Positions 27,100 to 32,812 of a stretch of 32,812 nt of DNA are shown here, in pieces. Each line of letters opens with the position of its first letter. The stretch's first letter is position 1. A program made the translations under genes and the position numbers. Under the pieces are notes generated by a model. It ran no database searches. It was not told the DNA's origin and saw only the letters and a list, made by a program, of their open reading frames with translations. The stretch comes from Desulfovibrionaceae bacterium (lineage in GTDB: Bacteria > Desulfobacterota > Desulfovibrionia > Desulfovibrionales > Desulfovibrionaceae), in contig JAFTDU010000086.1 in the NCBI GenBank assembly GCA_017454005.1, positions 1-32,812 of the forward strand, written 5' to 3'.

Positions 27100-27300
27100 T
27101 TAGTTGCAGGGTCGGCAGTTGATGCCTAAGTGGGATTTAGGCTTGTTCAATCAATGCGAGCACATCTACAATTTTTGAGGAGTTAGTTAAAGTACATTAC
27201 ACGTAATAAGCTCGCTATGGCAAGTATCGCACCTTGTTGACTTTACGACTATAGTTAAGCTGAAATGACGATACGTTGCAAGAGTCTTCATCGTAAATAT
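27100..27300 (-). repeat. 200-bp upstream repeat, copy A
   Basis: Lies just upstream of the intact Rpn gene. Shared words with copies B and C are TTAGTTGCA-GG..CAGTTGATGCC, GCACATCTACAATTTTTGAG, AGTACATTACAC.TAATAAG, CTCGCTATGGCAAGTAT and CGTTGCAAGAGTCTTCA.CG. It has no ORF. It could be a long 5' leader, a promoter region or a recombination substrate. Confidence 0.8.
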
Positions 27301-27973
27301 TACGGTTCTAGAATTTGATTGCCTTGAATAGGGCAACCCAAGCTCAATGTTTGGCGATCTGACCTGATCACCAAGAATTCAACGTGTAGAAAGGTATTAC
27401 GAAGTGACAGTGCCACGAGCTTGATACACAAAAGGGGTACAGCTTAATTGTAGCACATTAAGCGAACTGATCAATGACACTATCTCATGGAAGCGCCAAA
27501 AGCAAAAGAAGAACATTTCTTTATAAACAAACTGTGTAGTAAGGTGTAACTGACACATCTCGAATTATCGATTGACAAAGAATAAAAATATTGCTGTTGT
27601 TTAGAGTAGAATTTAAACAACATATAATTATCAATTTTTTTAATGAGATGTATAGATATCTTGATATTGTTTTAAAACTACCGTATTAGGTACATACTTG
27701 CCATATAAGAAGTTCTAAAGGAAAAAATAAACTGCTATGTGATGATACTTGAAAGTGTATTGAAGAGCTGTACTGAAATAGAATGTATATATCAATGATG
27801 TAAAAATAGTGGTAGAACACACAGCAAAGTGCATCCAATATTTTGATTATTTTCTTTTTAGAGCAAAAAAATATAAGCACATTAACCATTAGATTATATG
27901 GTCAACATCGTTCTAAATCATAACATTCTTTACCTTAATTTCTTTTGTTTTGCTATTTAGCTGCGCAAGCAAT
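27301..27973. other. Spacer between the two Rpn units
   Basis: About 670 bp. 27301-27580 is the upstream tail of unit 1 (weakly matched at 29500-29720). 27640-27973 is the diverged 3' flank of the second Rpn copy. No intact gene was seen. The 67-codon ORF at 27686-27889 is judged a chance frame. Confidence 0.55.
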
Positions 27974-28504
27974 TTATTTTTTTAATAACTGAAATCTTCT
28001 CCTCAATGTATTTAACTTTATCTTCCATTCAGCAGAATTTTTTATAAATGCATTTAACTGTATCTTCCATTCAGCATAATTTTTATTTAGTGCATCTCTC
28101 TGACTCTTCAATTCAGCATAATTTTTCTTTAATGCATCTTTCTGTATATTAAATTCTGGATCATTTTTCTTCAATGCATCTTCCTGGCTCTTCAATTCAG
28201 CATAACTTGTCTTTAATGAATCTTCCTGGCTCTTCAATTCAGCATAAATTTTCTTCAATGAATCTTCTTGACTCTTCAATTCAGCAGATTTTGTTTTTAA
28301 TGCATCGTTCTGTTTTTTCAATTCCGCAGATTTTTTCTTCAATACATCATCCTGCTTCTTCAATTCAGCTTGCTTTCTATACATTTCATCTACACGTCTC
28401 TTCAATTCTGAACACTTTCTTTTCCTTTTCTTTTCCTTTTTCTTCCCTTTTGCCTCATTTTCATTCCATTCATCACTAACGTTTTGCTCATAAAGTGTAC
28501 TCAT
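27974..28504 (-). CDS. Rpn C-terminal coiled-coil ORF with its own start (possible intragenic antitoxin)
   Basis: A 176-residue Lys/Glu-rich coiled-coil protein. Its ATG (28502-28504) corresponds to Met205 of the intact Rpn copy and is preceded by AAAGGA with a 9-nt gap, the same arrangement as in that gene. After MSTLYEQNVSDEWNENEA and a basic stretch (GKKKEKKRKRK) come about nine 14-residue units of the type AELKSQEDSLKKIY, i.e. two heptads each. The intact copy has only 71 residues after the same Met. Staying open while the upstream nuclease decays suggests it may be expressed by itself. In E. coli the C-terminal product of rpn genes inhibits the full-length nuclease, so a similar role is possible here. 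Chance preservation of a low-complexity frame is the alternative. Confidence 0.5.
   Translation of the reverse strand: MSTLYEQNVSDEWNENEAKGKKKEKKRKRKCSELKRRVDEMYRKQAELKKQDDVLKKKSAELKKQNDALKTKSAELKSQEDSLKKIYAELKSQEDSLKTSYAELKSQEDALKKNDPEFNIQKDALKKNYAELKSQRDALNKNYAEWKIQLNAFIKNSAEWKIKLNTLRRRFQLLKK
27995..28372 (-). repeat. 42-bp tandem repeat encoding 14-residue coiled-coil units
   Basis: About nine imperfect 42-bp units (for example CTTCAATTCAGCATAA, then a T-rich stretch and AATG-ATCTTC on the + strand). Translated, each is close to (S/Y)AELK(S/K)Q(E/N)D(A/S)LKK(N/I/K). The inner units (about 28090-28330) are the most alike, suggesting recent expansion. The intact Rpn copy lacks this array. 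Confidence 0.85.
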
Positions 28505-29094
28505 ATCTTTTATTCCTTTCTTTGTTTCTAAAAGTTGTGTGATCAGATTATAAATTTTTGAAAATTCTTTTATGAACTATTTATGTTCAAGAAAAATTTA
28601 CATTAAATTTGATATTTTACTCTCATCATTAACGTTTGCATTGATGATCAATTGCTTTGCCAATATGCGACAATATTCTCTTGATCATATATTTGGTTTT
28701 GCAGTAATAAAATAAATCACTCTTGGTTACATAAATTATGATCACATTAGTAGTGTCTACTGTCACTACGGCTGTATTATATCTTGCATACGGCTTTTGA
28801 ATCTCGATGATAACCTTTCTCTCATTCCCTAAAGAGCAGCTGAGAGCGATCATCGCCAATCTACCTTAAAGATTGAGCATTTCAAACTGCGGCACATTAG
28901 TTTTTACCTTTATTGTGAGATCTTCTAAGCATCTCTCAACGAATTCATGACAAAAATCTTAGTCCTCAGTCGCTTTCCAAAAAAAGACATCATCGAAAAG
29001 AGTAAGAGATTGTACAAACTTTCTTGTTTGCGTCTTCCTTGGCATTTATTTGTCTTATCTCCTTTGAATAATACATCACGCGCATGTAGCATAT

Positions 29095-29291
29095 TTAGTT
29101 GCAAGGCAGCAGTTGATGCCAAAGGGACTTCAGGATTTTACACTTAATACGAGCGCATCTACAATTTTTGAGTGGACAGATAAAGTACATTACACATAAT
29201 AAGCTCGCTATGGCAAGTATCGCGCCTTATTTACTTACGACTAGAGTTAAGCTTATATGACGATACATTGCGAGAGTTTTCACCGTAAATA
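29095..29291 (-). repeat. 200-bp upstream repeat, copy B
   Basis: Upstream of the broken Rpn copy, in the same position as copy A has to the intact gene, and directly followed by copy C. B and C are closer to each other than to A: both have GAGTGGACAGATAAAGTACA and TTTACTTACGACTAGAGTTA. This points to a later local duplication. Confidence 0.8.
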
Positions 29292-29301
29292 CCAAGTGAC
29301 T

Positions 29302-29497
29302 TAAGTTGCAGGCAGCAGTTGATACCTAAGGGGATTCAGTGTTTGCACTTAATACGAGCACATCTACAATTTTTGAGTGGACAGATAAAGTACATTACAC
29401 ATAATAAGCTCGCTATGGCAAGTATTGAATCTTATTTACTTACGACTAGAGTTAAGCTTAAATTACTATACGTTGCAAGAGTCTTCACCGTAAATAT
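29302..29497 (-). repeat. 200-bp upstream repeat, copy C
   Basis: Tandem neighbour of copy B, offset about 207 bp. It is not followed by a separate Rpn gene, so it is an extra copy of the upstream element alone. Confidence 0.8.
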
Positions 29498-30050
29498 ATA
29501 AGTGATAGCGCCACGCGCTTTAGTTTTTAGTTACATTTTAAGATACCCACAATGAGAAAATTTAATTTTAGCTTTTTAAGTAAACTTATCAATTAAACTA
29601 TCGCACACAAACGTCAAAATAAAAAAAGAAAAGCATTTCTTTGGAAACAAATAGTGTCTTAAATTGTATCTGAAATTGTATATGAAACTTCACTCAAGAA
29701 TTATGTTGATTGATTTAGAGTTTTTTGTTCACTTCTATAAACTAGAAAATTTTTGCAAACTACTATCTTGAAGAGAAAAAAGATGAACATGATATCTATA
29801 TCGTCCTAACAATAAATACTTAATGTTACGTTATTTAATCATATTAGATATTTGTATAGTATATAATTTATTCATAAGTTATTTAATATATACAAAACAT
29901 TCATATAAATTTTATCATTTACAGTACTATATCTAAATGCATGTTACGTTTCTCCAAAATGTTTGATCATCATATGTTGTCATAACCATTTTTCTGGTCA
30001 GCCATTCAAAAATATCTGATCAATGTAATAAGTTTTGATATGATGATATC
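29498..30050. other. AT-rich intergenic spacer
   Basis: About 550 bp. The left 220 bp weakly matches the tail of Rpn unit 1 (27400-27580). The rest is AT-rich with no open frame, RNA or terminator recognised. Confidence 0.6.
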
Positions 30051-31067
30051 TTATTTTTCACTTTGCATTTTTTTTAATTCTTGACAAGAAAGGTCAAATC
30101 CTCTTTCGCAAGATTCACTAAAATATTTTTTAGCTTGAGCGATGTTTTTTTGTGTTCCTTGTCCAGTTAAATATAAAAGCCCGAGAAAATGTGCAGCATG
30201 TGGATCTTTATTCTTATGGGCAAGTGAAAAAAAGTGAAAGGCTTTTTTATAATCGCGATTAATTTCATCGCCTGAAAAATACATAAGCGCTAAATTCATC
30301 TGCGACGCCACATCATTTTGCTGAGCGCCTTTCTCATAGTATTCTACGCATTTTGCATAATCTTTGCGCTGCTCACAGTAAAACAGCCCGAGATTAAAGT
30401 GGGCATTGGTGACACCCTTATCAGATGCTTCTTTAAAATATATAAACGCTTTGTCAAGATCTTTATCAACACCTGTTCCCATAGCATACATTAAACCAAG
30501 AGCATTTGTTGCTTCATCATAATGTTGGTCGGCAGCTTTCAGATACCAAGAAACAGCTTGTTTATAGTCTTGTGCTACACCTAATCCTTCTTCATAACAG
30601 ACACCTACCATGAATTGAGCATTTGCTAAGCCAAGGTTAGCAGCCTGTAAAAACCATTTATAAGCATTTTCATAATCGTTTTTATCAGCATACATGGTAG
30701 CTAAATTATGTTGAGCAAAGGGATGTCCATGCTCTGCTGCATCTAAATAGAGTTTAAAAGCCATTATTGGATCTTTCTTAACCACAATTCCTTGCCTATA
30801 CATATCACCTAAAGTTGCTTTAGCATAAAAATTACCTAGCATGGCAGCTTTAGAATATAGCTCAAATGCTTTTTCGTAATTTTGAGCTACCCCTTCGCCT
30901 CTATAATATGCATTACCTAGGAGATTTTGTGCATCAGAATTGCCGTTATTAGCAGCTTCAGTTAAAGCCGTGATATCGTAGCTAACAGCATTATCTGCCA
31001 AGGTATAGGTTGCAGGATAAGCTAACAATAGTAAACATATAAAGCATAATATACGCAATAACATCAC
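30051..31067 (-). CDS. Secreted Sel1-repeat (TPR-like) protein
   Basis: A 338-aa (GTG start) or 337-aa protein with an N-terminal signal peptide (hydrophobic LLRILCFICLLLLAYPATYT) and about eight Sel1-like repeats of 34-38 residues. Examples are NLLGNAYYRGEGVAQNYEKA, TLGDMYRQGIVVKKDPIMAF and FMVGVCYEEGLGVAQDYKQA. The repeats form a solenoid for protein-protein contact, and the protein should sit in the periplasm or outside the cell. In host-adapted bacteria Sel1 proteins often contact host or envelope proteins; that role is not shown here. GAGGA is 4 nt from the GTG at 31065-31067 and 7 nt from the next codon, ATG, which is the likelier start. One repeat (ATMYADKNDYENAYKW) is shortened. Confidence 0.88.
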   Translation of the reverse strand: MMLLRILCFICLLLLAYPATYTLADNAVSYDITALTEAANNGNSDAQNLLGNAYYRGEGVAQNYEKAFELYSKAAMLGNFYAKATLGDMYRQGIVVKKDPIMAFKLYLDAAEHGHPFAQHNLATMYADKNDYENAYKWFLQAANLGLANAQFMVGVCYEEGLGVAQDYKQAVSWYLKAADQHYDEATNALGLMYAMGTGVDKDLDKAFIYFKEASDKGVTNAHFNLGLFYCEQRKDYAKCVEYYEKGAQQNDVASQMNLALMYFSGDEINRDYKKAFHFFSLAHKNKDPHAAHFLGLLYLTGQGTQKNIAQAKKYFSESCERGFDLSCQELKKMQSEK

Positions 31068-31155
31068 GAAATCCTCATATGTGAATCATGTTATTGACTA
31101 TTGTGTGTAGTTAGGCATTGTATAAACTTAGAACATGATCTTAGGTTTTTAAATA

Positions 31156-31198
31156 CAAAGAAAGGGTGCAGAGAAAACATCTTTGCACCCTTTCTTTG
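31156..31198 (-). terminator. Rho-independent terminator after cheA
   Basis: CAAAGAAAGGGTGCA (31156-31170) and TGCACCCTTTCTTTG (31184-31198) form a perfect 15-bp stem with a 13-nt loop. On the minus strand it begins 15 bp after the cheA stop and is followed by TATTTAAAAA, a poor T-run. Confidence 0.8.
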
Positions 31199-31212
31199 AA
31201 ACATAATTGAAA

Positions 31213-32812
31213 TTAAACTGCTGCCTTCATGGCATTTTGGGTTGCCGCTGCTGCAGCCGCAGCTTGATTTTTAATCTGCGCATCAAGATTGCTGGTCATC
31301 GATTTGGATGTGGAGAGCATGTAAATTTCATGGGGATCAAGGATAAGAATGACAGACCCATCGCCCATAATCGTTGCACCAGAAATACCTTGCAGATCAC
31401 CTAAGTATGCCCCTAAAGGTTTGATAACGATTTCTTGACGTTCAAGGAGTTGATCGACTACCAAGCCTAAGCGCCGTTCATTATCATGAATGACAACGAC
31501 AGAAAGCATATCAGGCAATTGTTTTGCCGGAGGAAGACCAAGCATTTCCGAAAGTTCTACAATACCTAACACATCACCGCGGAGAGTGACAGCCTTACGT
31601 CCCTTGATATCTGTCAAACGTACGGACTCAATCTTGGTTGTTTCGGCAACAGCGTCAAGGGGAATAGCGTACATTTGTCCCGCCACATTGACCATAAGAG
31701 CATCGATAATTGCCAAAGTGAGGGGCAAAATTAAGGTAAATTTCGTACCTTTACCTACTTCTGAGTAGGTATTCACGCTTCCTTTCAGGTTTTTAATGTT
31801 GGTACGTACAACGTCCATACCCACACCACGACCTGAAATATCTGTAATTTTTTCCGCCGAGGAAAAACCTGGGGCAAAAATCAGCTCACGGGCCTCTGAA
31901 TCATCCAATTGGGCAGCGTCTTCAGCAGAAATAATACCTTTCCTTACAGCTACTGCACGCATTTTTTCGGGATCAATGCCCTTGCCATCGTCTTCAATTT
32001 CAATGGCGACAGAATTGCCCTTATGAAAGGCACGTAAGGTTACGCGGCCTTTAGCAGGTTTGCCGCAAGCCAAGCGCTCTTCTTCTGATTCAATGCCATG
32101 ATCCACAGAGTTGCGGATCAAATGTACCAGGGGATCGCCAATGACCTCAACTACACTCTTATCTAATTCAGTCTCTTCACCTTCCATGACAAGATCGACC
32201 TCTTTGCCGCTCTTACGCGATAAATCACGCACAAGGCGGGGAAAGCGGGAAAAGACAGAAGAGACAGGAACCATGCGCACTTTCATGATGGTATCTTGGA
32301 GGTCATCAGAAATACGCGCCATAGCATATGTGGTTTCCGAAATATCTTGGGCTACTTCAGCGATGTTGATATTGTTGGCGCTTTCCAAAGATCTGGCAAT
32401 CAATGTATAGCGGTTGCGGTTAATAATCAGCTCACCAATGGAATTCATAAGGTGATCAAGCCGCCATTGATCCACACGGATAGTGGAGGCACCTTTATGT
32501 TGTTGCTGGTTATGGGCAGGAGCAGCGGCAGCGGCAGGGGGAGTGGCAGCAGGTTTAGCTGCAACAGGTTCTGCCGGTTTAGGAGCAGCAGGTTTAGCTG
32601 CTTCTGGTGCAGGTTTGGGAGCGGGTTTAGGTGCCTCTGCTGCTGGTTTGGGAGCAACAGGTTCTGCATGTTTTGGAGCGGGTTTAGCTGCAACAGGTTC
32701 TGCCGGTTTAGGAGCAGCAGGTTTAGCTGCTTCTGGTGCAGGTTTGGGAGCGGGTTTAGGTGCCTCTGCTTCTGGTTTGGGAGCAACAGGTTCTGCAGGT
32801 TTTGGTTCTGAC
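31213..32812 (-). CDS. cheA: Chemotaxis histidine kinase CheA (3' part; 5' end outside window)
   Basis: C-terminal 532 codons of CheA; the frame runs off the right edge. From the edge inwards there is a Pro/Ala/Lys/Glu-rich linker (about 110 residues, with a duplicated 43-residue unit). Then comes the dimerisation domain (TIRVDQWRLDHLMNSIGELI), the HATPase domain with N-box HLIRNSVDHGIE, G1 box DDGKGID and G2 GRGVGMDVVRTNI, and the CheW-like P5 domain (AGQMYAIPLDAVAET onwards). The protein ends in an Ala-rich tail. The His-phosphotransfer domain must lie outside the window. The GTG at 32473-32475 is an internal valine codon of the conserved RVDQWRLD, not a start. Presence of CheA implies regulated motility or a chemosensory signal system despite genome decay. 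Confidence 0.95.
   Translation of the reverse strand, partial: SEPKPAEPVAPKPEAEAPKPAPKPAPEAAKPAAPKPAEPVAAKPAPKHAEPVAPKPAAEAPKPAPKPAPEAAKPAAPKPAEPVAAKPAATPPAAAAAPAHNQQQHKGASTIRVDQWRLDHLMNSIGELIINRNRYTLIARSLESANNINIAEVAQDISETTYAMARISDDLQDTIMKVRMVPVSSVFSRFPRLVRDLSRKSGKEVDLVMEGEETELDKSVVEVIGDPLVHLIRNSVDHGIESEEERLACGKPAKGRVTLRAFHKGNSVAIEIEDDGKGIDPEKMRAVAVRKGIISAEDAAQLDDSEARELIFAPGFSSAEKITDISGRGVGMDVVRTNIKNLKGSVNTYSEVGKGTKFTLILPLTLAIIDALMVNVAGQMYAIPLDAVAETTKIESVRLTDIKGRKAVTLRGDVLGIVELSEMLGLPPAKQLPDMLSVVVIHDNERRLGLVVDQLLERQEIVIKPLGAYLGDLQGISGATIMGDGSVILILDPHEIYMLSTSKSMTSNLDAQIKNQAAAAAAATQNAMKAAV
32552..32809 (-). repeat. Two direct 129-bp repeats in the cheA linker
   Basis: Copies at 32552-32680 and 32681-32809 differ at only a few bases (for example GCT/TCT and TGT/GGT codon changes) and encode 43 residues of the type EPVAAKPAPK, AEPVAPKPEAEAPKP. 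The period is a multiple of three, so the frame is kept. The array may continue beyond the window. Confidence 0.9.

Larger units (their letters stand above)
27974..29045 (-). pseudogene. Rpn family nuclease, broken second copy
   Basis: Aligns with the intact Rpn gene from its ATG (29043-29045) to its C-terminus, but the nuclease domain is destroyed. The first 60 codons contain stops (for example at the AAAATCTTAG region, 28954-28963). The catalytic core survives only as a 76-codon fragment (28629-28859) that keeps LGNERKVIIEIQK but has lost residues on both sides of ARYNTA and in the DTTDP...TDVIL segment. A TAA interrupts the next block. The final 176 codons, encoding the coiled coil, remain open and are listed separately. 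The shared leader and ribosome binding site are still visible. Confidence 0.85.
25935..29720. repeat. Tandem segmental duplication carrying two Rpn genes
   Basis: Unit 1 is about 25935-27580 and unit 2 about 27640-29720. Matching landmarks in the same order are: AATGAGATGTA-AAGATATCTTGAT (25940 and 27642), a block containing AACACACAGCAAAGTGCATCC (both units), the Rpn reading frame, the AAAGGAGA(C/T)AAGACAA leader, the 200-bp upstream repeat, and a GCATTTCTTT-AAACAAA tail. Unit 2 is longer because the upstream repeat is doubled and the C-terminal repeat of the gene is expanded. Divergence is substantial, so the duplication is not recent. Confidence 0.8.

Noticed and set aside
27995..28372. 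Regular short repeats that might suggest a CRISPR array.
   Set aside because: Units are contiguous, translate as heptad repeats and have no unique spacers; no cas gene is present.
28174..28479. Plus-strand ORF full of His/Leu/Ser repeats opposite the coiled-coil array.
   Set aside because: It is the antisense reading of the 42-bp repeat; an open frame is expected there because the period is a multiple of three. No ribosome binding site or family.
32445..32812. Leu/Asn/Pro-rich minus-strand ORF and Cys/Phe/Gly-rich plus-strand ORF at the right edge.
   Set aside because: Both are out-of-frame readings of the repetitive cheA linker; the cheA frame through the region is open and joins a conserved domain.
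1..32812. Search by eye for tRNA and rRNA genes.
   Set aside because: No T-loop type GGTTCGAATCC context with a foldable cloverleaf and no rRNA-like sequence was seen. The cloverleaf-like stems near 16585-16650 belong to the group I intron.

Overview
The window reads as a chromosomal segment of an anaerobic, Desulfovibrio-like deltaproteobacterium (Desulfobacterota) with a host-restricted, shrinking genome. The lineage call rests on gene content: a Wolinella/Desulfovibrio-type diheme fumarate reductase beside a two-subunit class I fumarase and malic enzyme, a periplasmic selenocysteine formate dehydrogenase with FdhE and a tetraheme cytochrome c3, and a lipoprotein resembling a Desulfovibrio family. 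The shrinking-genome call rests on the layout. Only about two thirds of the window codes. Genes have moderate GC, while the gaps are long, extremely AT-rich and contain decayed coding sequence. Lawsonia or a Desulfovibrio-type endosymbiont would fit; the sequence alone does not name the species.

Layout. 1-1900: a broken gene and a long AT-rich spacer. 1938-10282 (+): one dicarboxylate operon, DASS transporter - fumarase alpha/beta - frdCAB - CBS protein - malic enzyme, closed by a strong terminator. It takes up dicarboxylates and routes malate both to pyruvate (oxidation) and through fumarate to succinate (anaerobic respiration). 11697-12839 (+): a PLP aminotransferase. 13451-14383 (-): biotin synthase with an altered auxiliary-cluster ligand set. 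14925-15110 (-): an orphan antitoxin-like gene. 15403-17058 (-): a lipoprotein gene that appears to be split by a group I intron of about 0.9 kb. 17383-23025 (-): the formate dehydrogenase operon fdhA(Sec)-fdhB-fdhE-cytochrome c3, with a hairpin in two of its gene junctions and a terminator at its end. 23639-25567 (-): an AI-2E-family membrane protein and an ASCH protein. 25935-29720 (-): a tandem duplication carrying two Rpn-type nuclease genes, one intact and one broken, plus three copies of a 200-bp upstream repeat. 30051-31067 (-): a secreted Sel1-repeat protein. 31213-32812 (-): the 3' part of cheA, with a duplicated Pro/Ala-rich linker.

The two energy modules fit together. Periplasmic formate oxidation feeds electrons to cytochrome c3 and, through membrane complexes outside this window, to menaquinone; the fumarate reductase is then the terminal reductase, supplied with fumarate by the neighbouring transporter and fumarase.

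The most unusual items are the group I intron inside a protein gene, with an intact ribozyme core, intact exons and a predicted frame-preserving splice, and the Rpn duplication. In the decayed Rpn copy only the C-terminal coiled-coil part stays open; it has its own ribosome binding site and an expanded 14-residue repeat, which recalls intragenic Rpn antitoxins.
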